A stretch of DNA of 35,752 nt from an uncultured Oscillospiraceae bacterium (GCA_947623745.1 CANQHN010000027.1:1-35752); one strand, 5' to 3'; positions 23,836 through 32,390 are shown, counted from the stretch's first letter. The notes: a model not told the origin generated them from the sequence alone. Translations and numbers: made by a program.

Positions 23836-24205
23836 GTTGACACTCCTTTTATCAGTTTGTTCAGGTCTTGAGGCCAACAGCCGGCTCTTTAGCACTTGAA
23901 TCCGGGTCCGGGCGGGCCATCCGGGCCCAGGTTCAACTGCTAAAAAAGCGGAGAAGGCCCCAAAACGGGGCGAAAGTTGGAAACAGGGCGGTTTGGGAGG
24001 TCCCAAACCGCCCCGTTTTCGACGATGACCTGTCGCTGTGCGCGGCGCGCTTTTCGGTGTCACGCTGCGCCTGCTCGCGGCGCGCGGCTTTCGTCCTCGC
24101 AAGCTCCATATCTCTCGCGCCGGCCTTGTGGCCAGCGCTCAATCATTTCGCTGCTCGTCCTCTCCCTCAACAAGCCTTCGGCTTGTTGAGGGGCCGCGCT
24201 TCTTA
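23836..24205 (-). other. rpsO-pnp intergenic region with long hairpins
   Basis: No credible gene. It holds a 13-bp stem GGGCGGTTTGGGA/TCCCAAACCGCCC (23986-24013, loop 2 nt), a small GCCCC/GGGGC hairpin just left of it, and a 13-bp stem CCCTCAACAAGCC/GGCTTGTTGAGGG (24164-24192) only 13 bases past the rpsO stop. The latter is the likely 3' end or processing stem of rpsO; the former may terminate or control pnp leader RNA, as PNPase controls its own mRNA in other bacteria. Confidence 0.5.
24164..24192 (-). terminator. stem-loop at the rpsO 3' end
   Basis: Perfect 13-bp stem with a 3-nt loop immediately after rpsO. The reverse-strand sequence after it is AGAGG, not a T-run, so partial read-through into pnp is likely. 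Confidence 0.5.
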
Positions 24206-24472
24206 TTACTTGCGGATGCCCAGCTTGGCGATGATGGCACGGTAGCGCTCGATGTCCTTGGACATCAGGTAGTCCAGCAGCTTGCGGCGCTTACCGATCA
24301 TCTTGTACAGGCCGCGGCGGCTGTGGTTGTCGTGGATGTGCACCTTCAGGTGCTCGGTCAGCTCGTTGATGCGGGCGGTGAGAATGGCGATCTGGACCTC
24401 GGGGGAGCCGGTGTCGTTCTCGTGGGTGCGGTTGGCCTCGATGACGGCCGTCTTTTCGTCTTTGCGGATCAT
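24206..24472 (-). CDS. rpsO: ribosomal protein S15
   Basis: 88 residues, the standard S15 length. Conserved features are [20 protein letters not shown], then [20 protein letters not shown] and the C-terminal [18 protein letters not shown]. It binds the 16S rRNA central domain early in small-subunit assembly. Start at 24472 with AGAAAGGTGG upstream. It has its own promoter (24597-24625) and a leader of about 115 bases that can form competing hairpins, and is followed by pnp. Confidence 0.98.
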   Translation of the reverse strand: MIRKDEKTAVIEANRTHENDTGSPEVQIAILTARINELTEHLKVHIHDNHSRRGLYKMIGKRRKLLDYLMSKDIERYRAIIAKLGIRK

Positions 24473-24596
24473 GGTTTTTCCACCTTTCTTGTTTTTTGCC
24501 CGATCTCTGCGTAACAGGCGGGGGAAGACCCAGACAGGCTGGGCTGTCTCCTGAAACGAAGGGGATGGGCATACGGGCGCATTTTTGCGCTTGGTT
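24473..24596 (-). promoter_or_regulatory. rpsO leader with alternative hairpins
   Basis: On the reverse strand AGACAG...CTGTCT and CCCAG...CTGGG overlap (about 24528-24549), so only one can form fully. A GCGC/GCGC hairpin with an A-rich loop lies near the transcript start (24577-24590). S15 represses its own mRNA in several bacteria by different leader folds, so this is a candidate operator; no known fold is recognised. Confidence 0.4.
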
Positions 24597-24625
24597 ACTA
24601 TATCACAATTTTCCCGGGGTGTAAA
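24597..24625 (-). promoter_or_regulatory. promoter of rpsO
   Basis: Reverse strand TTTACA (24620-24625), 17 bases, TATAGT (24597-24602). Confidence 0.65.
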
Positions 24626-24656
24626 GAAAAAATTCCGGTTTTGGCAATATTTTTCG

Positions 24657-24689
24657 CAAAAAGCCGGGTGCCCGGACGGGCACCCGGCT
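24657..24689 (-). terminator. terminator of the thiolase gene
   Basis: 12-bp stem AGCCGGGTGCCC (24662-24673) with GGGCACCCGGCT (24678-24689). On the reverse strand it runs into TTTTT. Confidence 0.85.
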
Positions 24690-24700
24690 CTGGGCCTTGT

Positions 24701-25960
24701 TCAGCACTTCTCAAAGACGGTGGCGACGCCCATGCCGCCGCCGATGCACAGGGTGGCCAGGCCCTTCTTGGCCTCGGGCCGCTTCTGCATCTCGTGGAGC
24801 AGGGTGACGATGATGCGCGCGCCGGAGGCGCCCACGGGATGGCCGATGGAGATGGCGCCGCCGTTGACGTTGACCTTGCTCATGTCGAACCCCAGCTCCC
24901 GGGCCACGGCCACGGACTGGGCGGCAAAGGCCTCGTTGGCCTCCACCAGATCAATGTCCTCGATGGTGACGCCGGCCTTCTTCATGGCCGCGCGGGAGGC
25001 GGGCACGGGGCCCACGCCCATGATCTTGGGGTCCACGCCGCCCTGGCCCCAGCCGATGAGCTTGGCCATAGGCTTCAGGCCGTACTTCTCCACGGCCTCG
25101 CCGGAGGCCAGGACGATGGCGGCGGCGCCGTCGTTGATGCCGGAGGCGTTGGCGGCGGTGACCCGCTGGACGTGCTTTCTGGTGTCGTCCGGGTGGACCT
25201 GGGTGGGCTCAAAGGTGTGGACCACCTGGTCCTCCACCCCCTCGGGGCCCACGGGGAAGGCGCCGCGCAGCTTGGAGATGCTCTCCACGGTGACACCGGC
25301 GCGGGCGAACTCGTCGGTCTTGAACTCCACCATTTCCTTCTTTTTCTTCACCATGATGGGGACAATCTCGTCGTCGAACCGGCCGGACTTCTGGGCGGCC
25401 TCGGTCTTCTGCTGGGAAGCGGCGGCGAACTCGTCCAGCTCCTGGCGGGTGATGCCCCAGATGTCGCAGATGTTCTCGGCGGTGGTGCCCATGTGGTAGT
25501 TGTTGTAGGCGTCCCACAGGCCGTCGCGGATCATGGTGTCCACCACCTTCTTGTCGCCCATGCGGGCGCCCCAGCGCTCGTCAGGCAGGGCGAAGGGGGC
25601 GGCGGACATATTCTCGGTGCCGCCGGCCACGATCACGTCGGCGTCCCCGGCCAGGATGGCTCGGGCGCCCTCGATGACGGACTTCATGCCGGAGCCGCAC
25701 ACCATGCCCACGGTGTAGGCGGGCACGGAGTAGGGCAGGCCGGCCTTGATCCCCACCTGGCGGGCCACGTTCTGGCCCTGGGCGGCGGTGAGGATGCAGC
25801 CGAACATCAGCTCATCCACCTGCTCGGGCTTCACACCGGCCCGGGAGAGGGCCTCCTTGACCACCGCGGCGCCCATCTCGGCGGCGGGGGTGTCCTTCAG
25901 GGAACCGCCGAAGGAGCCCACGGCGGTGCGGCAGCAGTTGACAACATAGATCTCTTTCAT
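24701..25960 (-). CDS. thlA: acetyl-CoA acetyltransferase (thiolase)
   Basis: 419 residues, about 25 more than usual. It condenses two acetyl-CoA to acetoacetyl-CoA, the entry to butyrate-type pathways. Catalytic residues are visible: Cys88 in VGMVCGSGMKSV, His in GGAISIGHPVGASGARI and the late Cys in LCIGGGMGVA. NEAFAAQSVAVARELGF is also typical. The extra residues lie between SKLRGAFPV and VTAANASGINDGAAA (GVEDQVVHTFEPTQVHPDDT and a few more), where most thiolases have a short KDGTVTAGNAS. The start at 25960 has GGAGG 14 bases upstream, a long spacing, with no better codon. No other butyrate genes are nearby. Confidence 0.93.
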   Translation of the reverse strand: MKEIYVVNCCRTAVGSFGGSLKDTPAAEMGAAVVKEALSRAGVKPEQVDELMFGCILTAAQGQNVARQVGIKAGLPYSVPAYTVGMVCGSGMKSVIEGARAILAGDADVIVAGGTENMSAAPFALPDERWGARMGDKKVVDTMIRDGLWDAYNNYHMGTTAENICDIWGITRQELDEFAAASQQKTEAAQKSGRFDDEIVPIMVKKKKEMVEFKTDEFARAGVTVESISKLRGAFPVGPEGVEDQVVHTFEPTQVHPDDTRKHVQRVTAANASGINDGAAAIVLASGEAVEKYGLKPMAKLIGWGQGGVDPKIMGVGPVPASRAAMKKAGVTIEDIDLVEANEAFAAQSVAVARELGFDMSKVNVNGGAISIGHPVGASGARIIVTLLHEMQKRPEAKKGLATLCIGGGMGVATVFEKC

Positions 25961-26010
25961 CAGTATCGTTACCTCCAAACTTTTTTCGCAGGGTTTGAAC
26001 TTCTGAATTT

Positions 26011-26038
26011 ATTATACTGGATAAGGTGGGAAAAACAA
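26011..26038 (-). promoter_or_regulatory. promoter of the thiolase gene
   Basis: Reverse strand TTGTTT (26033-26038), 16 bases, TATAAT (26011-26016). Confidence 0.65.
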
Positions 26039-26087
26039 AGCCTTTTCTTACCCGTTTTCTGTTGAATCTTGACCTGCCCGCGGCACA

Positions 26088-26297
26088 TCACGACTTTGGA
26101 CGCAGAGGACGGCGCTTCCCGTCCGGGGTGACGACCACGGTGTTGTCCAGCTGGGCGGTGAGGTTTGCCCGGATGGCCGCCAGATATTCCTTTCGCAGGG
26201 CGTCCCGCTCCGCCAGCTCCTCCGGGGTGAGGCCCTGGGGGGTCTTTGCCTTGTGGGCCAGGGCGTTGATGCGGTCGATCTTCTCCTTGGTGATCAT
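26088..26297 (-). CDS. DUF896 (UPF0291, YnzC-like) small protein
   Basis: 69 residues, the normal size. The family pattern is complete: KIDRINALAHKAKTPQGLTP, then EELAERDALRKEYLAAIRAN, a helical hairpin, and a basic tail ending GKRRPLRPKS. Family members are small cytosolic helical proteins of unknown function, some LexA-controlled in Bacillus. An AGGAGGAG site precedes the start. It lies 15 bases behind the S4 protein and is likely in the same transcript. Confidence 0.92.
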   Translation of the reverse strand: MITKEKIDRINALAHKAKTPQGLTPEELAERDALRKEYLAAIRANLTAQLDNTVVVTPDGKRRPLRPKS

Positions 26298-26312
26298 GGT
26301 GCTCCTCCTACC

Positions 26313-27110
26313 TCATATATATCGCTCCATCACAAGCATGACCCGGCCCTTTTTAGACTGGCCCAGGATCTCCTTCACCACGCACTTGCCCAGCCCCCGG
26401 CAGGACAGCACGTCCCCCTCCTCCACCGCCCGGTCAGCCTTCATGCACTCCCGGTGGTTCAGGGACACCCGCCCGGCGGAGATGAACTCGGCGGCTTTGG
26501 TCCGGGAGGTGGAGAAGCCGCAGGCCAGCACCGCGTCCAGCCGCAGGGCGGACACCGTGTCCCGGATGGTTTTTACCTTGGGCGGCTCGGCCTCCAGCTG
26601 GTCCAGGGGCAGCTCCCGGAGCTTCAGCGTGTACCGGCCCGCCCCCTCCCACTGGCTGAGCAGGATGGGCAGCGTCTCCCGCAGCGCCAGCACCTGGGCC
26701 CTGCCCGGGGAGATCAGGATGTCCCCCAGCTTCTCCCGGGTGATGCCCAGGCCCATGAGGGAGCCCAGCAGGTCCCGGTGGGTCAGGCCCGCGTCGGCGG
26801 GGAAAACCGCCTCCAGGGCGGCCACAGGGCCCGACGGGTCGGCCAGGGCGTCGTCCTCCTCCTGCCAGTCGGGCAGGAACAGGCACACGGTGCGCTCGGC
26901 CTCCGGGTAGCCGCCGAAAAACAGGTGCCTGGGCCGGCCGGCGGCATTGAGCAGGTCCTCTACGCTGGCCCGCTCCCCCGGGGAGAGGAAGGGGGTGTGG
27001 GCGGGGATGGAGCGGTCCCGGGCCTGGGTCAGCTTGTCCAGCACCCGGCCCAGCAGCACGCGCTCCTCCCCGGAGCGGGCGCAGCGGTCCAGCAGCTCGG
27101 TCTTGGTCAT
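26313..27110 (-). CDS. YlmH-like S4-domain RNA-binding protein
   Basis: 265 residues. The first about 175 residues resemble the YlmH N-terminal region (FLSPGERASVEDLLN, HLFFGGYPEAERTVCLFLPD, LTHRDLLGSLMGLGITREKL, then ILISPGRAQVLAL). The C-terminal S4 domain reads RLDAVLACGFSTSRTKAAEF, ISAGRVSLNHREC and VEEGDVLSCRGLGK. YlmH proteins are linked to ribosome-associated quality control and often sit near division genes; here the neighbours are DUF896 and a divergent DnaD gene. A near-consensus promoter lies at 27137-27166. Confidence 0.9.
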   Translation of the reverse strand: MTKTELLDRCARSGEERVLLGRVLDKLTQARDRSIPAHTPFLSPGERASVEDLLNAAGRPRHLFFGGYPEAERTVCLFLPDWQEEDDALADPSGPVAALEAVFPADAGLTHRDLLGSLMGLGITREKLGDILISPGRAQVLALRETLPILLSQWEGAGRYTLKLRELPLDQLEAEPPKVKTIRDTVSALRLDAVLACGFSTSRTKAAEFISAGRVSLNHRECMKADRAVEEGDVLSCRGLGKCVVKEILGQSKKGRVMLVMERYI

Positions 27111-27136
27111 GCCGGCATCCCCCTTTCATCCCCTCT

Positions 27137-27166
27137 AGTATAACCGGGGGACCGGGAGGTTGTCAA
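27137..27166 (-). promoter_or_regulatory. promoter of the YlmH/DUF896 unit
   Basis: Reverse strand TTGACA (27161-27166), 18 bases, TATACT (27137-27142), 27 bases upstream of the start. Confidence 0.75.
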
Positions 27167-27197
27167 ATGGGCGCGGGGGGATTTGGGCGATTGCCTA

Positions 27198-27226
27198 TTT
27201 ACGCCGGGAGGATTTTGGGGTAAAAT
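27198..27226 (+). promoter_or_regulatory. possible promoter of the DnaD/DnaC-like unit
   Basis: TTTACG (27198-27203), 17 bases, TAAAAT (27221-27226). The match is moderate. Confidence 0.4.
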
Positions 27227-27262
27227 GGGGGATGAGATCCAGGAAGAGAGGAGGAGTCCGCC

Positions 27263-28213
27263 ATGCCTTCAGACCTGCTGCCCGGCAGCGTGCTGTCCCT
27301 GTCCGCTCAGGCCGCCCGGCGGCTGATCCGGCTGGACAACGGGGACGCGGCGCTGCTGTACCTGCACCTGCTGGACCACCCGGACGGACAGGGTCTGAAC
27401 TGGAGCCCCTCCCGGTATCAGGCGGCCATGGACCTGCTCTCCGCCCAGGGGCTGGCCCAGGCGCCCGCCTCCCCTCCCCCGCCCCCCGACCCGGGGCCGG
27501 AGCCCCCGCCGGAGTACTCCCTGGAGGACATCAACACCGCCCTGAGCGCCGCCCCCTCCTTCAGCGCCCTGTGCGACGAGGTGGAGCGGCAGCTGGGAAA
27601 GAAGCTCACCGCCAACGATCTGAAATCCCTCTACACCCTCTACGACCACCTGGCCCTGCCCCCGGAGGTCATCCTGATGCTGGTGACCTGGTGCATCGAG
27701 GAGATGGAGCGCAAATACGGCCCCGGGCGAAAGCCCTTCCTGTCCCAGATCAAAAAGCAGGGGTTCATCTGGGCCCGCCGGGGGGTGGACACCATTGAGG
27801 CCGCCGAGGCCCACATCCGTCGCCTCAACGATCTACGGGGGCGGGAGAAGGAGGTCCTGCGGCTGCTGGACATCCCCGCCCGGCCCCTGGTGGAGCGGGA
27901 GAAGGCGTACATCGCCGCCTGGGACGAGATGGGGTTCGACAATGAGGCCATCCGCATGGCCTACGAAAAGACTGTGCTGAAAAAGCAGTCCATGGACTGG
28001 AGTTATATGAACGGCATCCTGCGCCGCTGGCACGAGAAGGGGCTGCACACCGCCGCCGCTGTCCAGGCCGGGGACCGGCCCCTGCGGCCCGTCCAGGCGG
28101 GCGGTGCCTCCGTGCCCTCCCCCGCCGGCGCCGGCCGGGAGGAGCAGCGCACCCGGGAGGACATGGAGCGTATGCGCCGCCTGCTGCGGCAGATGAAACA
28201 GGAGGAGGGCTGA
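27263..28213 (+). CDS. DnaD-domain replication protein
   Basis: 316 residues. An N-terminal winged-helix-like part (about 1-70) is followed by a proline-rich linker (PASPPPPPDPGPEPPPEYS). Two DnaB_2/DnaD-type helical repeats come next: one around SLYTLYDHLALPPEVILMLV, the other around YIAAWDEMGFDNEAIRMAYE with the family-typical KTVLKKQSMDWSYMNGILRR motif (YxxxIL). The tail is charged. Such proteins help remodel DNA and recruit the helicase loader during replication initiation or restart. An AGAGGAGGAG site precedes the start. The DnaC-like ATPase follows four bases after the stop, so the pair is co-translated. Confidence 0.92.
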   Translation: MPSDLLPGSVLSLSAQAARRLIRLDNGDAALLYLHLLDHPDGQGLNWSPSRYQAAMDLLSAQGLAQAPASPPPPPDPGPEPPPEYSLEDINTALSAAPSFSALCDEVERQLGKKLTANDLKSLYTLYDHLALPPEVILMLVTWCIEEMERKYGPGRKPFLSQIKKQGFIWARRGVDTIEAAEAHIRRLNDLRGREKEVLRLLDIPARPLVEREKAYIAAWDEMGFDNEAIRMAYEKTVLKKQSMDWSYMNGILRRWHEKGLHTAAAVQAGDRPLRPVQAGGASVPSPAGAGREEQRTREDMERMRRLLRQMKQEEG

Positions 28214-28217
28214 GGAC

Positions 28218-29222
28218 GTGGGATACGACCAGAACGTGCTGCGCCGGGCGGCGGCCCGGCTGGAGGAGCGCCGCCGGGAGGGCGAGCTGCGCACCGAGCG
28301 GGCCCGGCGGGACGCCTACGCCCGCCAGCCCAGGCTGGCCCAGCTGGACCGGCAGCTCCAGGGGACCATGGCTGAGCTGATCCAGGCCTCCCTGCGCCGG
28401 GGAGAGGACATGGGCGCGGCGGTCCAGGACATCCGGGAGCGCAACCTGGCGCTCCAGCGGGAGCGCCAGAAGCTGCTGGACGATATCGGGGTGGACCCCC
28501 AGGCCCTGGAGGGTCAGCCCTTCTGCAAGCTGTGCGGGGACACGGGCTGGCGGGGGGCGAACATGTGCTCCTGCCTGCGGGAGCTTTGCGCCCAGGAGCA
28601 GATCAAGGACCTGTCCAAGCTGCTGGACCTGGGCGGGCAGTCCTTCGACTCCTTCCGCCTGGACTACTACAGCCAGACCCCGTGGCCCGGCCGTGGAGCC
28701 TCCCCCCGGGAGAACATGGAGCTGGTGTACGAGGTGTGCCTGAACTACGCCCAGAAGTTCGGGCGGTTCTACTTCAAAAATCTGTTCCTCTCCGGGCCGC
28801 CGGGGCTGGGCAAGACCTTCCTGTCCGCCTGCATCGCCCGCACCGTCTCGGAGAGCGGCCGCTCCGTGGTATACGACACCGCGGGGAGCATCTTCGCCCA
28901 GTTCGAGGCCCGCAAGTTCCAGCGGGACACCGCCGACGCCCAGGAGGCCCGGGACGACACCCGGCGCTACCTGGCCTGCGACCTGCTCATCCTGGACGAT
29001 CTGGGCAGCGAGCTGACCACCCAGTTCGTCCAGTCCGCCCTGTACGAGCTGGTGAACACCCGGCTGGTGGCCGGGCGGCACACTGTCATCTCCTCCAACC
29101 TGACCATGGAGGAAGTGGCCAGGCGGTATGCCCCCCAGATCGCGTCCCGGCTGGAGGGGGAGTACCACGTGCTCCACTTCTTCGGGGACGACATCCGCCT
29201 CCTGCGGAAAAAGCGGCTGTAA
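28218..29222 (+). CDS. DnaC/DnaI-like helicase-loader ATPase
   Basis: 334 residues. The N-terminal coiled-coil region (1-95) is basic. Cys103, Cys106 and two more Cys in NMCSC may form a zinc site (CKLCGDTGWRGANMCSC). The AAA+ core has Walker A SGPPGLGKTF (Lys199), Walker B ACDLLILDDLGSE, and a sensor region TVISSNLTMEEVARRYAPQI with the arginine SRL. It would load the replicative helicase DnaB/DnaC onto DNA together with the DnaD-type partner upstream. The start is GTG 28218, four bases behind the DnaD stop. A terminator follows. Confidence 0.92.
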   Translation: MGYDQNVLRRAAARLEERRREGELRTERARRDAYARQPRLAQLDRQLQGTMAELIQASLRRGEDMGAAVQDIRERNLALQRERQKLLDDIGVDPQALEGQPFCKLCGDTGWRGANMCSCLRELCAQEQIKDLSKLLDLGGQSFDSFRLDYYSQTPWPGRGASPRENMELVYEVCLNYAQKFGRFYFKNLFLSGPPGLGKTFLSACIARTVSESGRSVVYDTAGSIFAQFEARKFQRDTADAQEARDDTRRYLACDLLILDDLGSELTTQFVQSALYELVNTRLVAGRHTVISSNLTMEEVARRYAPQIASRLEGEYHVLHFFGDDIRLLRKKRL

Positions 29223-29260
29223 GGCGCTGCGCGCCGCCGCCGGAAAACAAAACGAAAAGG

Positions 29261-29286
29261 CCGCCGGGAGCTCGCTCCCGGCGGCT
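29261..29286. terminator. terminator between the DnaC-like gene and ptsI
   Basis: 12-bp stem GCCGCCGGGAGC (29261-29272) with GCTCCCGGCGGC (29275-29286), preceded by AAAAG and followed by TTTCC. It would serve both convergent genes. Confidence 0.75.
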
Positions 29287-29290
29287 TTCC

Positions 29291-30904
29291 TCACTTTTTC
29301 AGGGTCAGCGTCTTGATGTGCTCCCGCAACTCCAGCAGGGAGGACGGGGCCACCGACAGCTCGTCGATGCCCATCCGCAGGAACTCCTCGGTGAGCTCCG
29401 GGTCGGCACCCAGCTCGCCGCACAGGGCCACCCGGCAGCCGCGGCGCTTTCCGGCCTGGACCGCGTAGCGAATCAGCCGCAGCACGGCGGGGTGGCGGGG
29501 AACCCACAGGGCGTCCAAGCTGGGGTTGTCCCGGTCGGTGACCAGGGTGTACTGAGTCAGGTCGTTGGTGCCGATGGAGAGGAAATCCACCTCCTGGGCC
29601 AGCTCGTCGGCCATGACCACCGCGGCGGGAGTCTCCACCATGGTGCCCACCGACACGGGACCGAAGGTGATCCGCTCCTCCCGCAGCTCCTGCCGGCACT
29701 GCTCCAGCAGGTCCTTGGCCGCCCGCACCTCCTCCAGCGTGCTCACCAGGGGGAACATGACCCCCACGGGGCCAAAGGCTGCCGCCCGGAGGATGGCCCG
29801 CAGCTGCTCCCGGAAGAGGTCCGGGTGGGCCAGGGAGTACCGAATGCCCCGCAGGCCCAGGGCGGGGTTGGTCTCCGGCACCTGCTCCAGGCAGGTGCAC
29901 TGCTTGTCCGCCCCGATATCCAGGGTGCGGATGGCCACCGGCATCCCCTCCATGCTCAGCACCACCTGGCGGTAGGCGTCGAACTGCTCCTCCTCGGTGG
30001 GGCGGCGGTCCCGGCCGATGAACAGGTACTCGCTGCGCATCAGGCCGATGCCCCGGCAGCCCAGCACCCGGGAGCGCTGGGCCTCCAGCGGGGAGTTGAC
30101 ATTGGCAAAGAGGTTCACCTCCAGGCCGTTGGCCGTCAGGCAGGGCCCCCGGCTCTCGGAGAGCAGCTTCTGGCGCTGGGCGATGGCCTGGCGCTGGCGG
30201 GCCAGGGCGTCCTCCAGCACCTGGTCGTCCGGATTGATGTAGAGGCACCCCTTGGCCCCGTCCAGCACGGCCATGCGGCCGTCCCACTCCGGGTCCACGG
30301 GCACGCCGGTCAAGGCGGGGATGCCCATGGCGCGGGCCAGGATGGCGGTGTGGCTGTTGACGGAGCCCTTCCAGCTCACCAGCCCCAGCAGGGTGCTGGT
30401 GTCCAGCCCGATCGCCTCGCTGGGCGTCAGGTCGTTGGCGGCCAGGATGCCCACCGGGGGCTGGGGCGCGCCGGTCTGGCCGGAGAGGATGTTGCACAGC
30501 CGCCGGGACACGTCCCGGACGTCGGCGGCCCGGGCAATCAGGTAGGGGTTCTGGCTGTTCTGGAACATCTTGGCCGCGCCCTCCCCCGCCTGGGAGACGG
30601 CGTACTCCGCGCTGTCCCCCTGCTGGACGTGGCCGCTGACCACGTCCAGGAAGTTGGGGTCCTCCAGGATGGCGCTCTGGATCCGGAAGATATCGGCCAT
30701 ATCCTTGCCCAGCCGGTCCAGGGACTCGGCCCGGAGCTGGAGCAGCTCCTCCTCCGCCTGGGCCTTGGCCACCTGAAAGCGCGTCCACTCGTTTCCCGGC
30801 GTGAGCACCGAGTACATCACCGGGGCGGTCCCGCCTCTGGCGTACAGCCGGATGGGTCCGACGGCGACGCCCGCCTGGACCGGTTTCCCCTGTATGACGA
30901 TCAC
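29291..30904 (-). CDS. ptsI: PTS enzyme I (phosphoenolpyruvate-protein phosphotransferase)
   Basis: 537 residues. It takes phosphate from PEP and passes it to HPr, the first step of sugar PTS import. The active His is His185 in SVNSHTAILARAMGIPAL. The PEP-binding half has GLMRSEYLFIGR, VAIRTLDIGADKQ, NPALGLRGIRYSL, VGTMVETPAAVVM, FLSIGTNDLTQYTLVTDRDN and the active-site Cys in LCGELGADP. The residue before the His (Ser) and Lys in WKGSVNSH vary from the usual GGRTSH. Start is GTG 30904 because GGAGGTGA lies just upstream; the earlier in-frame TTG overlaps that site. No ptsH or EII gene is close. Confidence 0.95.
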   Translation of the reverse strand: MIVIQGKPVQAGVAVGPIRLYARGGTAPVMYSVLTPGNEWTRFQVAKAQAEEELLQLRAESLDRLGKDMADIFRIQSAILEDPNFLDVVSGHVQQGDSAEYAVSQAGEGAAKMFQNSQNPYLIARAADVRDVSRRLCNILSGQTGAPQPPVGILAANDLTPSEAIGLDTSTLLGLVSWKGSVNSHTAILARAMGIPALTGVPVDPEWDGRMAVLDGAKGCLYINPDDQVLEDALARQRQAIAQRQKLLSESRGPCLTANGLEVNLFANVNSPLEAQRSRVLGCRGIGLMRSEYLFIGRDRRPTEEEQFDAYRQVVLSMEGMPVAIRTLDIGADKQCTCLEQVPETNPALGLRGIRYSLAHPDLFREQLRAILRAAAFGPVGVMFPLVSTLEEVRAAKDLLEQCRQELREERITFGPVSVGTMVETPAAVVMADELAQEVDFLSIGTNDLTQYTLVTDRDNPSLDALWVPRHPAVLRLIRYAVQAGKRRGCRVALCGELGADPELTEEFLRMGIDELSVAPSSLLELREHIKTLTLKK

Positions 30905-31091
30905 TGTGCTCACCTCCAAGCCTATAGAAAGTCAATTTTATTATACATGAATATATCACAGTTGCCCCCTGGATGCAATTCAATTTTACAGAATCTTCCA
31001 GTTTTTCTTCACAAATTTTCCAATCTGCACAAAATTATTTTTGGCTGGACCCGTCCCCCGCCGCGCCGAACGGAACCCGCGGCCCCTCCCG

Positions 31092-31120
31092 TTGTTTTTC
31101 TCTATGAACTGTGATATAAT
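31092..31120 (+). promoter_or_regulatory. promoter of the thiamine pyrophosphokinase gene
   Basis: TTGTTT (31092-31097), 17 bases, TATAAT (31115-31120). Confidence 0.7.
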
Positions 31121-31146
31121 CTATTTTAATGAAAGGCGGCGAGGCT

Positions 31147-31818
31147 ATGGCAAGCGGCGGGATCTGTTACATCGTGGGTGCTATGCCCCTGGAGCCGGAG
31201 CTCACCCCTGTCCCCCGCCCCGGCGACCTTGTCATCGCCGCAGATGGCGGGTACAGCGCCCTGCTGGCGCGGGGTGTGAGGCCGGACTTGGTGGTGGGGG
31301 ATTTCGACTCCCTGGGCGCCGCTCCGGACCACCCGGCGGTGCTGCGCCTGCCCACCGTCAAGGACGAGACGGACATGGGGTTCGCCATCGGCCAGGGGCT
31401 GGCGCGGGGCTACCGCCGTTTCCTGCTGCTGGGCGGCATGGGCGGCCGGCTGGAGCACACTGTGGCCAACCTCCAGCTGCTCACCGGCCTGAGCCGGCAG
31501 GGCACCTTCGGCATTCTGGCCGGAGGGGGCCAGGCCGCGGCGGTGGTCACCAACGGCGCGGTCCGTTTCCCGGAGTCGGCCCGGGGGTTCTGCTCCGTGT
31601 TCTGTCTGGGGGACGCGGCCCGGGGAGTGTCTTTGGAGGGGCTGAAATACCCCCTGGAGGACGACGAGCTCACCGGCGATTTCCCCCTGGGAGTGAGCAA
31701 CGAGTTCCTGGGCCTGCCCGCCCGGGTGGCCGTGGCGGAGGGCTCCCTGCTGGTCATCTGGAATCCCGGCGGGGCGGCCCTGGAGGAGCTGCGCACCCTG
31801 CTGGAGCAGGAGATTTAA
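31147..31818 (+). CDS. thiN: thiamine pyrophosphokinase
   Basis: 223 residues. It makes thiamine diphosphate from thiamine and ATP. The catalytic N-terminal part shows [20 protein letters not shown] and VGDFDSLG, then the acidic [15 protein letters not shown] and [17 protein letters not shown]. The C-terminal beta-rich thiamine-binding part has [16 protein letters not shown] and GVSNEF. Start at 31147 is preferred over ATG 31129, which has no ribosome site; GGCGAGG lies before 31147, at short spacing. No TPP riboswitch is visible. smpB follows from its own promoter. Confidence 0.92.
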   Translation: MASGGICYIVGAMPLEPELTPVPRPGDLVIAADGGYSALLARGVRPDLVVGDFDSLGAAPDHPAVLRLPTVKDETDMGFAIGQGLARGYRRFLLLGGMGGRLEHTVANLQLLTGLSRQGTFGILAGGGQAAAVVTNGAVRFPESARGFCSVFCLGDAARGVSLEGLKYPLEDDELTGDFPLGVSNEFLGLPARVAVAEGSLLVIWNPGGAALEELRTLLEQEI

Positions 31819-31870
31819 CGCCCCTTCGGCAGATTCGACAAAAGCAGACGCATTTCCCCCCGGCGTCCTC

Positions 31871-31899
31871 TTGCATTTTTGATTGGAATGTGGTATTAT
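31871..31899 (+). promoter_or_regulatory. promoter of smpB
   Basis: TTGCAT (31871-31876), 17 bases, TATTAT (31894-31899), 29 bases before the start. Confidence 0.7.
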
Positions 31900-31928
31900 T
31901 TTTCATTGATTACGGAAGGAGGCGCTCC

Positions 31929-32390
31929 ATGGCCGGCAAGGAAGGCATCAAGGTCGTCGCCACGAACAAGAAGGCTTACCACGACTATTTCATCGAGGAG
32001 AAGTTCGAGGCCGGCATCGAGCTGGCCGGCACCGAGGTCAAGTCCATCCGCCTGGGCAACGTCAACCTGAAGGACTCCTTCTGCATCATCAAGGACGGAC
32101 AGCTCTCCGCCCTGAACATCCACATTAGCCCCTATGAGAAGGGCAACATCTTCAACAAGGACCCCCGCCGCCCCCGCCGGCTGCTGATGCACAAGCGGGA
32201 GATCCTGCGGCTGTTCGCCAAGATCAAGCAGGACGGCTACGCCCTGATCCCCCTGAGCGTCTACTTCAAAAACGCCCGGGTCAAGCTGGAGCTGGGGCTG
32301 GCCAAGGGCAAAAAGCTCTATGACAAGCGGGAGGCCGCCGCCAAGCGGGATGCCAAGCGGGAGATGGACCGGGCCATGAAGGTCCGATGA
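31929..32390 (+). CDS. smpB: SsrA-binding protein SmpB
   Basis: 153 residues, standard length. It binds tmRNA and enters stalled ribosomes with it. Family marks: [68 protein letters not shown] and the basic C-terminal helix [20 protein letters not shown] that mimics the missing part of tmRNA. AAGGAGG precedes the start. The tmRNA gene itself lies 0.64 kb downstream, with only a cyclophilin gene between. Confidence 0.98.
   Translation: MAGKEGIKVVATNKKAYHDYFIEEKFEAGIELAGTEVKSIRLGNVNLKDSFCIIKDGQLSALNIHISPYEKGNIFNKDPRRPRRLLMHKREILRLFAKIKQDGYALIPLSVYFKNARVKLELGLAKGKKLYDKREAAAKRDAKREMDRAMKVR

Noticed and set aside
27825-30983. Very long open frame covering the DnaC-like gene and ptsI region on the reverse strand
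   Set aside because: Low-complexity Pro/Gly/Arg-rich translation; known genes in other frames explain the DNA.
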